Shown here: positions 27,720-37,440 of the stretch, one piece after another
Layout: each line of letters opens with the position of its first letter
Numbering within the stretch: position 1 is the first letter of the stretch
DNA from: Siphonodentalium dalli
Taxonomy: Eukaryota > Mollusca > Scaphopoda > Gadilida > Siphonodentaliidae
Direction: 5' to 3'
DNA length: 64,000 bases
Assembly: GCA_032622095.1 (NCBI GenBank)
Contig: CP136066.1
Coordinates: forward strand, 61,474,609 to 61,538,608
Made by a program: the position numbers and the translations under genes
The notes under the pieces: model-generated
The model's database searches: none
What the model saw: only the letters and a program-made list of their open reading frames with translations
Told to the model about the DNA's origin: nothing

Positions 27720-27753
27720 TGGAAAACAACACGAATAAACACATGACTTACCA

Positions 27754-27770
27754 ATCAATCAATCAATCAT
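27754..27770 (-). repeat. LINE 3' tail microsatellite
   Basis: ATCA repeated four times on the plus strand, which is the GATT-type tail of the minus-strand LINE. Such short tandem tails mark LINE 3' ends. Confidence 0.75.
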
Positions 27771-28359
27771 GTTTATTTGTACGTTACACCATATATGGTC
27801 AAATGTACATGAACACAGAATAACAAGACAAAATGGACGGATTACATGAAACAAAGTTAAGTACAATGTAACAACAATGATATATGGCGGTATATGCTTA
27901 TATATGACAATATACATATGTTATACCGGTATATGCCTATCATACGTTCAGATAATATATGTAGATGATTGGCAAACATACCATTCAGAGTTGATACTGG
28001 CAACACTGACATGGTCTCAAGTCGAAGAATCTTTGTTCCTTTTTTGTTGTACTCGATTTAAGAGTCGTTACTCTGTTGCCAAACCCCTTTCTTTTTCAAT
28101 CCATAGTGGACAAAGTGTGCCCCAAAGCCCGCATAGTTTTTGAGTCGCTGCTGATCATTATTTGTTTAAATAGTTTCTCGTTGGGGATGTTTAACAGATT
28201 GGGTGATATGTTCTCGTAGAATAGGGCGCGCTCGTCTGACAGAAGAAGTACAGTAAATAATTGTCGATTTCATTGCATGTTTCGCAAATTCGGTCCGCTT
28301 CGTCGAAATCTACGGCGGCCTGGAACCGCCACCTCCTCTTCAGTTAGTTAGTTACCTAT

Positions 28360-28846
28360 CCTGATATATCAGGTTAGTATCCTGATATATCAGGTTACGT
28401 ATCCTGATATATCAGGTTACGTATCCTGATATATCAGGTTATTATCCTGATATATCAGGTTACGTATCATGATATATCAGGTTATTATCCTGATATATCA
28501 GGTTACGTATCCTGATATATCAGGTTATTATCCTGATATATCAGGTTAGTATCCTGATATATCAGGTTATTATCCTGATATATCAGGTTACGTATCCTGA
28601 TATATCAGGTTACGTTTCCTGATATATCAGGTTATTATCTTGATATATCAGGTTACGTATCCTGATATATCAGGTTATTATCCTGATATATCAGGTTACG
28701 TATCCTGATATATCAGGTTACGTATCCTGATATATCAGGTTATTATCATGATATATCAGGTTATGTATCCTGATATATCAGGTTATTATCCTGATATATC
28801 AGGTTACGTATCCTGATATATCAGGTTATTATCCCGATATATCAGG
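28360..28846. repeat. Array of ~23 palindromic 21-22-bp repeats (left arm)
   Basis: Each unit carries CCTGATATATCAGG, a perfect 14-bp palindrome, separated by only a few linker types (TTACGTAT, TTATTAT, TTAGTAT). About four units have a single substitution in the palindrome. Confidence 0.95.
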
Positions 28847-28937
28847 TTATGTCTCGACCAATCCAGAGTGTCGTCTCATTGGCGGAGGCTTGTGGTTGGT
28901 TGGATTCTTAGTCAATATTGTTAGGCCAATGTATATG

Positions 28938-28986
28938 CTCTTATATATGCGAGGCTACCAGTAGGAGACTCGCATATATAAAAGAG
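28938..28986. promoter_or_regulatory. TATA-containing hairpin (possible divergent core promoter)
   Basis: CTCTTATATATGCGAG and its near-complement CTCGCATATATAAAAGAG flank a 15-bp loop. TATATA lies in both arms. A paralogue occurs at 50,935-50,983. Promoter function is inference; the hairpin itself is plain. Confidence 0.45.
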
Positions 28987-29309
28987 TTCATTGGCACAGG
29001 TTTTTGCAAAATTTCAAGGAGCCCCAGTCACGGAAGTGTTAGCAAGAACCGAACCATCCACTGAGCGATGACCAGTCCATTATTAACCCTTTCTATACTA
29101 AATAATCATTGACGAGTAGTTCCCTTCGGAAATGATTAGATAATAAGTTCAAATGAAAGTGTCAATGACACTGTAGCTCAACGTTGGTAGGTGTTAATTT
29201 CATGCTGAGCTGTCAATAGAATGATAAAGGACTCCTATAGAAGAAGGAAAGTCAAAAAGTTACAATAATGTACGCAATGGGCTTGTATTCTGTAGATGAT
29301 ATTGTTATA
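28987..29309. other. Gene-free part of the 2.65-kb element
   Basis: The first ~55 bp (GGTTTTTGCAAAATTTC and beyond) match the sequence after the hairpin at 51.0 kb. The rest is unrecognised and has no open frame of note. Confidence 0.5.
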
Positions 29310-29960
29310 CCCAATTTTTCCGTCCGTCCGTGCGTCTGTATGTGCGTCCGTCAGTACGTCCGTCCGATGTCATAACTTTAACAGTAGTGCTCAGATCTCA
29401 ATGAAATTAGGTATGGATGTTCACTACTATGAGGACATTAAATAGAGGTTTCCATCGTTTTGTTCGGATTTTCCATTCTAGAGTTATTCATCATTGTTTA
29501 TCTGGAAATTTTGGATTTTTGGTCCGTCTGGTGTCTGTTCATGTCGTAACTTCAACAGTTGTGCTGGGATCTCAATGAAATTTGGTATGGATGTTCACTA
29601 GTATGATGACATTCAATAGAGGGTTCCATTGTTCTGTTTCGCTTTTCCATACTAGAGTTATTCATCTTTGTTTATCTGGAAATGTTGGCTGTTTGGTCCA
29701 TCCGATGTCTGTTCAGGTCATAACTTGAACAGTAATGCCCGGATCTCAATGAAATTTTGTATGGATGTTCACCAATATGAGGACATTTAATGGGACATTC
29801 AACTGTTTTGTTTTGTTTTTTTGTTCTATAGTTATTCGTCTTTGTGTATATGAAAATTCTGATTTTTTGGGTCCAATCTGTCTGAGTATAGCAGTCATAA
29901 GTTATAGATATGCCCACACTAGGCGGTAATCCACAAGGGGCGGTATGCACCGGACGACAG
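29310..29960 (+). repeat. Three-copy ~176-bp tandem repeat behind a CGTC-rich run
   Basis: The words TCTCAATGAAATTNGGTATGGATGTTCAC recur near 29,396, 29,572 and 29,748, each followed by GAGGACATT/GATGACATT. A CGTCCGTCCG run precedes them. This resembles common mollusc dispersed modules. ORFs crossing it are translations of the repeat. Confidence 0.75.
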
Positions 29961-30029
29961 TCCATCTCTTGTTTTCATTTAAAACATTTCACCAATAAAT
30001 GAGGGATGCATGGTGTGCGAATGAAATCC

Positions 30030-30520
30030 TGCTGGCGGCCATGTTTTCTTTTCATGAATTGCGTAATAATTGGATACCTCCCATGTTTTTCAATGACATT
30101 TTTGGTGGCTCCCATCTCCCAGAAGATCCATATGAAGTTCAGTAAGGACTATATAAAAGATGTGGTCTGTATTGTGTGCCAAATAATTTAGTCATACAAA
30201 GTTTAAAATCCAAAAGGGCGGAAATGCTTTCAACGAAATTCGGAAACATTTGATATCCCCAGAGGTGACCCAAAACACGCCTGTATAAAGTTTTAAAATA
30301 TTTGTTCCGATATTTGTTCTGCTGGGTGTGCCAATGGATCCAAATTTGAAATCCAAGATGACTGATGGCGGCCATGTTTTCTAACGAATTTCGGGAAAAA
30401 ATAGATGGCTCCCATCTAGAGGTCACCCTGAAGATCCATATGAAGTTTGGTGAGGGGTGTGTGGTTAATCGCCTACATGTACATGCCACATCACTCATCC
30501 TCATCGTCACCAAACTTAAT
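30030..30520 (+). repeat. Two-copy diverged repeat
   Basis: GGCGGCCATGTTTTCT, GGCTCCCATCT and AGATCCATATGAAGTT each occur twice, about 330 bp apart. The 146-codon minus-strand open frame across it (30,139-30,579) has no recognisable domain. Confidence 0.6.
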
Positions 30521-30579
30521 ATGGAACCAACCACAAGCCTCCGCCAATGAAAGACGACATTCTGGATTGGTCGAGACAA

Positions 30580-30917
30580 CCTGATATATCAGGATACATA
30601 ACCTGATATATCAGGATACATAACCTGATATATCAGGATAATAACCTGATATATCAGGATACGTAACCTGATATATTAGGATACGTAACCTGATATATCA
30701 GGATAATAACCTGATATATCAGGACACGTAACCTGATATATCAGGATACGTAACCTGATATATCAGGATAATAACCTGATATATCAGGATACTAATCTGG
30801 TATATCAGGATACGTAACCTGATATATCAGGATACGTAACCTGATATATCAGGATAATAACCTGATATATCAGGATACTAACCTGATATATCAGGATACG
30901 TAACCTGATATATCAGG
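30580..30917. repeat. Array of ~16 palindromic repeats (right arm)
   Basis: Same CCTGATATATCAGG unit as the left arm, with linkers in inverse orientation (ATACGTAA, ATAATAA, ATACTAA). It is shorter than the left array (16 against ~23 units), so unit number has changed since the arms formed. Confidence 0.95.
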
Positions 30918-31318
30918 ATACTAACTGAAGAGGGGGTGGCGGTTCCAGGCTGCTGTAGAAATCGAAGTAGCGTCCGCGTTCGATGCCCAAGGTGTGGCAA
31001 CTTATTCTTAATTTTGTCAGGGATTCACGCTATTTTGGGACGGAAATGACGTTGATATATTTTTCCAAAGAAGTCATCGTTTTGAATGTTCTATACGTTC
31101 TAAGTTTGTTCCTTGGGTGATCACGTCGATTGCTATTTTTGAGAAGTTTGGTGCGAATATTATCATTAAATATTTGTTTCTGTATTGAGTTATCGAAGAA
31201 GTCATTAATACCGTGACTTGGGGACATGGATGTGACTAATTGTTGACATTGTGACAGCGACCTGCTCCATGAATCCAGATTAGATTCAAATAGTTGTATG
31301 CACATGCACATTTCAGCC

Positions 31319-31806
31319 TCTCGTGAAAACAAGCTCATATCGGGCTTGTTTTAATGAGCGAAATAAGCTTCTTTGGGCGTTATTTAACCGCAATATACGG
31401 TTTATATATGGACCTATAAATAACGCAAAATAAGCCCATATTAGTATTATTTAATCTAGCTTTTTTCATCGACACGACCTACCAGATTCAAGCTCTTTAT
31501 AATGTGTTTTCTATGCGGCCCTCGCCATTCAACGGAATAATGGCTATAAGCTCACTGTGTGCTTACTACAGAATCAAGTCCAAAAATTAACCTATGTGAA
31601 TACTTAGGTCCAATATGAACCTACATGTATTTACCCGAGGATATGCTGCTATTAAAAAAATTAGATATTGGACTGTTTTAAAAACCACGTTTAATAGGTC
31701 CATATATATAGCGTGCATGTATATTAGGTTAAATAATACGACTATATTAGTTTATTTCGCTCATTAAAATAAGCCCCGTTATGTGTTTATTTTAACGAGA
31801 ACAGGC
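31319..31806 (+). repeat. Palindromic family A copy
   Basis: From TCTCGTGAAAACAAGCTC to TTTAACGAGAACAGGCT. The first bases adjoin the 5' end of the truncated LINE. The centre (CATCGACACGACCTACCAG ... ATGAACCTA) is conserved with 27,253-27,719. Confidence 0.78.
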
Positions 31807-32340
31807 TACAAATTGACATTATTTGAAAACTCCAAAACGCTCCATGTGGGCCTAAACGCTGGCTATTAAAACAGCCCTTTTTTGTGTATATTGGATATTT
31901 GAATATGAGATAAGCCCATATTGTGTTTAGGTTCATGACAATAGAGTGGAAAACAAACACGAATCAACCATCTCAAGACTTACCATACAGATTGTTCTTG
32001 TGAAAATAAGCACATTTTGAGCGAAATAAGCTTATATTGGCATTATTTAACCGCAATATACGCTATATATGGACACAAAACGCTTATAGATGTGGGTATG
32101 AGAGTATGCGTTTGTAGATACCACGGTATATTTGGGTATGTGCACCATATACATGGGTACAGTATCACTGCATATTGACATTATTCGAAAACACTATACG
32201 CTCTATATGTGCTTAAACTATAGTTATTAAAACAGCCCTATATGGGATATTTCAATATGCGAGAAGCCTGTTTTGTGCTTATTTTTGCAATTCGTGTTGT
32301 GCAAAACAACACAAATAAACCAAATCAAGACTTACCATGT

Positions 32341-32896
32341 AGCTATCAGCTCATAACGGGATTTTTTTTTGCTGAGCGAAATAAGCTCCTTTTGGCATTA
32401 TTTAACCGCATTATACGTTCTATATGGACCTAAAACGGGTTTTTTTTTAAACAATCCAATATGGGATTATTTTCATACGAAATAAGCCCATATTGGCATT
32501 ATTTAATCTACCTTTTTTTCATCGACACGACCTACTAGATTCACGCTCCTTATAATGTGTGTTAACTGTGTCCCGCGCCATTCAAAGGAATGATAGAGAT
32601 AACCTCACCGTGGGCTTATTTTAGAATCAAATAAGTCCATATGAACAGTGTTAATATTTAGGTCCAATATGAACCTAATTACATGAGGATGTGTTGCGAA
32701 GAAAAAAAAGTAGATTAAATAATACCAAAGATAGGCTTATTCCGTGTAAAAATAGTCCAACATTTGACTGTTTTAAAAACCGTGTTTAGGTCAATATATA
32801 AACAGTTCAGGTATATTGAGGTTAAATGATGCCAGTATGAGCTTATTTCGCTCATTAAAATAAGCCCGTTATGAGCTTATTTCTACGAGAACAGAC
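32341..32896 (+). repeat. Palindromic family A copy, best-preserved arms
   Basis: Left arm words (GAGCGAAATAAGCTCC, ATTTAACCGCATTATACG, CAATATGGGATTATTTTC, GCCCATATTGGCATT, TTTCATCG) reappear inverted in the right arm, ending CTACGAGAACAGA. Arms are ~190 bp around a ~170-bp centre. Confidence 0.78.
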
Positions 32897-33017
32897 TGCA
32901 TATTGTCATTAATTGAACACTAAATATATGCTTGGGATATTTCAATATGCGATAAGCCCGCCTTATGCTTATTTTAGCAATTCGTGTTGAAAATAACACA
33001 AATAAACCAACCCAAGA

Positions 33018-33160
33018 CTTACCATGCAGATGTCAGCCTGGTCTCGTGAAAATAAGCACATACCAATATGATATTGGCCCGTGTTGTGCTTGGTCTCATG
33101 AAAATAAGCACATACCAATATGATATTGGCCCGTGTTGTGCTTATTTTCACGAGAACAGC
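33018..33160 (+). repeat. Local tandem duplication of ~67 bp
   Basis: GCCTGGTCTCGTGAAAATAAGC... through GGCCCGTGTTGTGCTT is immediately repeated (GGTCTCATGAAAATAAGC...). It lies in a family A end. Confidence 0.7.
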
Positions 33161-33334
33161 TAGGCTGGAAAACAAGACGATTAAACAACTCAACATTTAC
33201 CATGCAGAGGTCAGGCTATTTTCTTGAAAATAAGCACTAAATTTTATTCAAATAAGCTAATGTTGGCTTATTTAATCGCAATATATATAAGCTCTATATT
33301 GACATAAAACACGGTTTTTAAAACTAATATATCC

Positions 33335-33688
33335 TCCCATAAATACGCACATAATCGACCTATAATGTGAAATAGTTACGTATTGTGATTATTTGATTCT
33401 CAAATAAGCATATACTGGAGTCATAGCCGTGATTTCGTATTATGGCGCCGGCCACAGTGAAAACACATATTAAAGAGCGTACACCTGAAAAGCCATGGAT
33501 TCGCTTATTTGTTTCATTGTCCACATATAATCTGCTTAGAATAGCCTCATTATGAGTCGATATTATAACTAAAATGTTCTAATTTTCAGCACATTACCGA
33601 CTTAATATGAGGCGATTTTAAGCAGATTATATACCTAAAAAGCTTTATTATAAGCAGGTAATGTGCGGATTATAGGGAGAACAGGCTG
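33335..33688 (+). repeat. Palindromic family B copy
   Basis: From CCTCCCATAAATACGCACA to GGGAGAACAGGCTG. The central stem is ATAATCTGCTTAGAAT against ATTTTAAGCAGATTAT. Confidence 0.72.
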
Positions 33689-33790
33689 TTTAAAACAGTA
33701 CAATATGGGACTATTTACATACAAAATAAGCCTAGTGAGCTTATACCCGCTATTCAGTTGAATGACGCGAACCGTAGTAAAACACATTTG

Positions 33791-34848
33791 CACTAGAATG
33801 CACCCATCACACATGTGGCATGTTTTGTGATATCTTGCCAACAGCAGTTTGAACCACGGGTGCTGGGCCCTCTTTTGAGAGATCGATAGAGAATCTAGAT
33901 ATCAAATTTCAGTTCATCCATCGCTGAAATATTTGTGTGTACAGACAGAATATCTCTGTTATCTCCAGTTGATCTATTACACTAATTATGGTCTTAGTAA
34001 TGACGTAAGAGTTGTTTGACATATTTATAGAACAATATAGACATCGCTCATATGAAGGGTGTGAATACGATTGGTTGCCGCTGATGCTATATATTATATA
34101 CCAATTGGGTTACATTACTAGTTTGACTAGAATGCTTTGTGTATGTCATTGCACTTCAGCGGCAAAAAAAACTTAAGGTCAAAGTCAATTCCGACACAAT
34201 TAAATAAAAGACACGCGATCATTGGTTAGTCTTTGATTATCAATGTGTCAATGTGAACATGCCCTTATAGCGACTGATCTACGGTCTTCGGGAACATATC
34301 ATCAAAATGCCAATTGCTTTGAGAATGAGAAAGCTTGTTTTCCCAGTTAATTAATAAGGCGCTTTAATAATCCATGCTTCAACATATTTTTCAGTACAAT
34401 TTTGTCTAGAACCATGCGCTCGATCGTTTGGCCGGACATGGTTTATATGCACCTGCGTCTTTCGGAAATGTTTTGAACGTCGAAGAAACGTTTCCAGAAA
34501 TTTGTTCGCACATCATTTTCTATGCGAGAAAAAAAAACGATTCCGCATGCATCTTTTAGACGCGATCTCAAATAATTTTCCGAGTTTCAAAGAAAGCAAT
34601 CTTTCAATTTTGTTCTTTTATGAACGATTTATTACCAAAATAAAACGAGATAACAATGCAAATTTAGTATAAATGTGGATTTAAATTACAATTGGTGCCA
34701 TCATTTCATATTAGCGCATGTGCATTCTTTACATTCTGTACTTCCGGGATGACGTAACATATTCGTGGAAGGACAGACAAATAAACAGATAAACAGAGAT
34801 CCTGACCGAAAACATTGCTTGCGCCCAGCATAGACTGGCGCAAGTAAA
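33791..34848. mobile_element. Probable ~1.05-kb insertion in a palindromic copy
   Basis: The family sequence AAAACACATT|TAAAGAGCGTG, contiguous at 23,645, is split here. Ends are similar but not identical inverses (TTTGCACTAG at left, CTGGCGCAAG at right). The interior holds a tail-like motif 'CGCTGAAATATTTGTGTGTACAGACAGA' in parts at 33,920-33,950, shared in kind with 51,300-51,345, and no coding frame. Boundaries are approximate and no clean target duplication was found. Confidence 0.5.
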
Positions 34849-34904
34849 GAGCGTGATATGTCACAAGCTCCATGAATTCCGTTCCCAGTTCCCCTAAAAT
34901 TGCA

Positions 34905-35655
34905 CTTTTCGTTACTAAATCGGATGCGTAGCCAGAGTCATGGTGGCCACCCGGGAATCCTTGTATTTTCGTGCGGTGCCACCCAGCTGGCATCTATAGG
35001 AAAGGGACGCGACCATGCAGCCCCTTCCAAATTTTCGAAAATCGGGCTGAAGTCGTGCATGGGGTTTCAATATAGCACTTTTCGTTACTAAATCGGCTGC
35101 GTAGCCAGAGTCATGGTGGCCACCCGGGAATCCTTGTAGTTTCGTGCGGTGCCACCAAGCGGGCATCTATAGGAAAGGGACGCGACCATGCAGCCCCTTC
35201 CAAATTTTCTAAAATCGGGTTGAAGTCGTGCATGGGGTGTCAAAATAGCACTTTTAGTTACTAAATCGGCTGCGTAGACAGTCATGATGGCCACACGGGA
35301 ATCCTTGTATTTTCGTGCGGTGCCACCCAGTTGTCATCTATAGGACAGCGACGCGACCATATAGCCCCTTCCAATGTTTCGAAGATTGGGCTAAAGTCGT
35401 GCATGGAGCTCAAAATCGCACTTTTTGTTACTAAATCGGCTGCGTAGCCAGAACCATGGCGACCACCCGGGAATCCTTGTATTTTTGTGCGGTGCCACCC
35501 AGCGCGCATCTATAGGACAGGGACGCGGCCATATAGCCCTTCCACTTTTTTGAAAATTGGGCTGAAATCGTGCATGCATGGAGCTAAAAATTGCATTTTT
35601 TTTGTTGCTAAATCGGCTGCGTAGCCAGAACCATGGCGGCCACCCTGGAATTCCT
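34905..35655 (-). repeat. ~173-bp satellite, five copies, minus orientation
   Basis: The word GTAGCCAGAGTCATGGTGG (or close variants) recurs near 34,929, 35,101, 35,275, 35,451 and 35,622. GGTGCCACCCAG, GACGCGACCAT and AAGTCGTGCATGG follow in each. Overlapping open frames on the minus strand encode the repeated peptide words WHRTKIQGFPGG; these are satellite translations. Confidence 0.9.
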
Positions 35656-36135
35656 TGCATTTTATGGGACCTAGTTTGTGATGTTTCGATGCACTATTGG
35701 TGGCACAAGAATATTCCACAAGGATAGACTCGTGGCAGCTACGGTTATGCCTACGCAGGCGATTTAGCAATGAGAAATGATTTTTTTCATTATTTTGACC
35801 CCACACACGACTTACGCCCAATTTTTGAACAACTGGACAGGCTTATGTGACTATGTTTGTGATTTTTAGATGGACTAGTGGTGGCATAAGAAGCATCCAC
35901 AAGGATACCCTCGTGGCTGCTATGTGTATGGCTAGCCAGGCGATTTAGCAACGAAAAATTATCTTTTTTTTCATTATTTTGACCCCACGCACGACTTACG
36001 CCCAATTTTTGAACAGCTGGACAGTCGTATGTGAACTAGTTTGTGATTTATAGATGGACTAATTGTGGTATAAGAAGAATCCACAAGGGTAGCCCCGTGG
36101 CTGCTATGGTTATGCCAACGCAGGCGATTTAGTAA

Positions 36136-36484
36136 CATATCCTCGCACGAATACGCACAAAACCGACCTAAATTTTAATTAGGTACTTAAAGTGATTATT
36201 TGGTTATGAAATAAGCAGATAATGGAGTCATAGTCGTCATTTCGTGTTTTGGCGCGTGCCACAGTGAAAATACATGCTAATGAGCGTACACCTGAAAAGT
36301 TTGGTTATTATTTTTGTCATTGTCAGCACATAATTTACTTAGAATCGCCTCTATATGAGTCGATAATTTGACTAATAGGAACTCATTTTCAGCACATTGT
36401 CGACTCAAAATGAGGCGATTCTAAGCAGATTATCTACCTAAGTTATTGTATCTTCTCAGCAAATAATGTGCTGGTTTTCAGGAT
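36136..36484 (+). repeat. Family B palindrome inserted in the satellite
   Basis: Begins ATATCCTCGCACGAATACGC immediately after GATTTAGTAAC and ends near GTGCTGGTTTTCAGGA. Satellite resumes with GCGACGAAAAATG. Central stems CTTAGAATCGCCTC and GAGGCGATTCTAAG are intact. Confidence 0.8.
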
Positions 36485-37033
36485 TAAGCGACGAAAAATG
36501 TCATATTTTTATCCCACGCACGATTTACGCCCAACTGTTGAACAGCTGGACAAGTTTATATGACATATTTTGTGATTTATAGATGAACTTGTAGCGGCAC
36601 AAGAAGAATCCACAAGGATAGCCCCGTAGCGTCTATGGTTAGGCCTACGCAGGCGATTTAGCAACGAAAAATGATTTTTTTTTCATTATTTTGACCCCAC
36701 GCACGACTTACGCTCAATTTTTGAACAGCTGGACAGGCGTATATGAACCATTTTGTGATCTCTCGATGGACTAGTGGTGGCATAAGAAGAATCCACAACG
36801 AGAGCCCTGTGGCTGCTATGGATATGCCTACGCAGACGATTTGCAACGAAAAATGACATTTTTTTCATTATTTTCATCCGATGCACGACTTACACCCAAT
36901 TTATTAACAGCTGGACAGGCATATGTGAACCAGTTTGTGATTTCTAGATGGACTTGTGGTGGCCAAAGAAGAATCCACAAGGATAGCCCAGTGGCTGCTA
37001 TGGTTATGACAACGCAGGCGATTTAGCAACATA

Positions 37034-37307
37034 TCCTCGCACAAATACGCACATATTCGACCTATAATTCCAATTAGATACATAAAGTGATTATTTGATT
37101 CTGAAATAAGCAGATAATGGAGTCATAGTCATCATTTTGTGTTAAGTCGCGAGCCACTGTGAAAACACATGTTAATGAGCGTACAGCTGAACAGTAGTGG
37201 GTTGGCTTATTTCTTGTCATTGTTCGCACATAATCTGCTTAGAATCGCCTCTATATGAGTCGATAATGTGACTAATATGGTCTCCTTTTCAGCACATTAT
37301 CGACTAA
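37034..37307 (+). repeat. Family B palindrome, truncated, at the same satellite phase
   Basis: Begins ATATCCTCGCACAAATACGC after GATTTAGCAAC and stops at CACATTATCGACT, where satellite resumes with AACGAAAAATG. It lacks the final stem and right end found at 36,136-36,484. Confidence 0.8.
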
Positions 37308-37440
37308 CGAAAAATGTCCTATTTTGGACAAGTTTATGTGACCTAGTTTGTGATTTTTAGATGTAATAGTGGTGGCACAAGAAGATTCCGCAAGGATAGC
37401 CACGTGTCTGCTACGGTTATGCCTACGCGGGCGATTTAGC

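Larger units (their letters stand above)
22749..27753 (+). repeat. Cluster of palindromic MITE-like families A and B
   Basis: Many degenerate copies in tandem and nested form. Family A begins TGTTCTCGTGAAAATAAGC and ends with the reverse complement; its arms read '...AATGAGCGAAATAAGCTCATATTGG...AACAGTCCAATATGGGAC...'. Family B is related at the outer end but has a centre built on CACATAATCTGCTTAG and AGCAGATTATCTACC. Partial B copies lie near 25,540-25,746 and 26,810-27,007. Spacers often carry CGTGTTGT...ACAACACAAATAAACCAAC hairpins. There is no coding capacity, so these are presumed non-autonomous. Confidence 0.8.
28311..30957. mobile_element. 2,647-bp inverted-repeat element inside the LINE, 6-bp target duplication
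   Basis: Flanked by GAAATC at 28,305-28,310 and 30,958-30,963. Termini are TACGGCGGCCTGGAACCGCC and a near-identical inverse. Each arm then runs through an array of palindromic repeats and a ~55-bp unique inverted segment (28,850-28,906 against 30,523-30,578). The core holds a TATA hairpin, a three-copy ~176-bp tandem repeat and a two-copy repeat. There is no transposase, so it is non-autonomous. Removing the element and one GAAATC restores the LINE reading frame, which fixes the boundaries. The superfamily is unknown to me. Confidence 0.88.
27754..31303 (-). pseudogene. 5'-truncated LINE (C-terminal RT-protein fragment), split by a 2.65-kb insertion
   Basis: Reading leftwards on the minus strand, 31,303-30,964 encodes the last part of a non-LTR reverse-transcriptase protein. 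Visible words are SLEKYINVIS, ESLTKLRISC and IERGRYFDF, with one in-frame stop after ISVPK. The frame resumes at 28,310 with DEADRICETCNE, a CxxC-type C-terminal motif, and after one frame change runs to a stop near 28,096. The two parts meet in frame if the element at 28,311-30,957 and one GAAATC are ignored. A 3' UTR of ~340 bp ends in an ATCA-repeat tail at 27,754. Net LINE length is about 0.9 kb, a typical 5' truncation. It lies inside a family A/B palindrome. The exact clade (CR1, L2 or similar) cannot be fixed without a search. Confidence 0.8.
35660..37440 (+). repeat. ~183-bp satellite subfamily, plus orientation, core of the element
   Basis: Words AGTTTGTGATTTNTAGATGGAC and CCACAAGGATAGCC recur near 35,672, 35,855, 36,038, 36,570, 36,752, 36,934 and 37,345. 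The unit is AT-richer and ~10 bp longer than the flanking subfamily but shares CAGGCGATTTAGCAAC and GCACGACTTACGCCC. The change of strand at ~35,657 is abrupt. Confidence 0.85.

Noticed and set aside
30139-30579. 146-codon minus-strand ORF
   Set aside because: It lies across a two-copy non-coding repeat and the unique inverted segment of the 2.65-kb element, and has no recognisable domain.
28360-30917. CRISPR-like look of the palindromic repeat arrays
   Set aside because: Linkers are 6-8 bp and of only a few kinds, there are no unique spacers or cas genes, and the context is eukaryotic.
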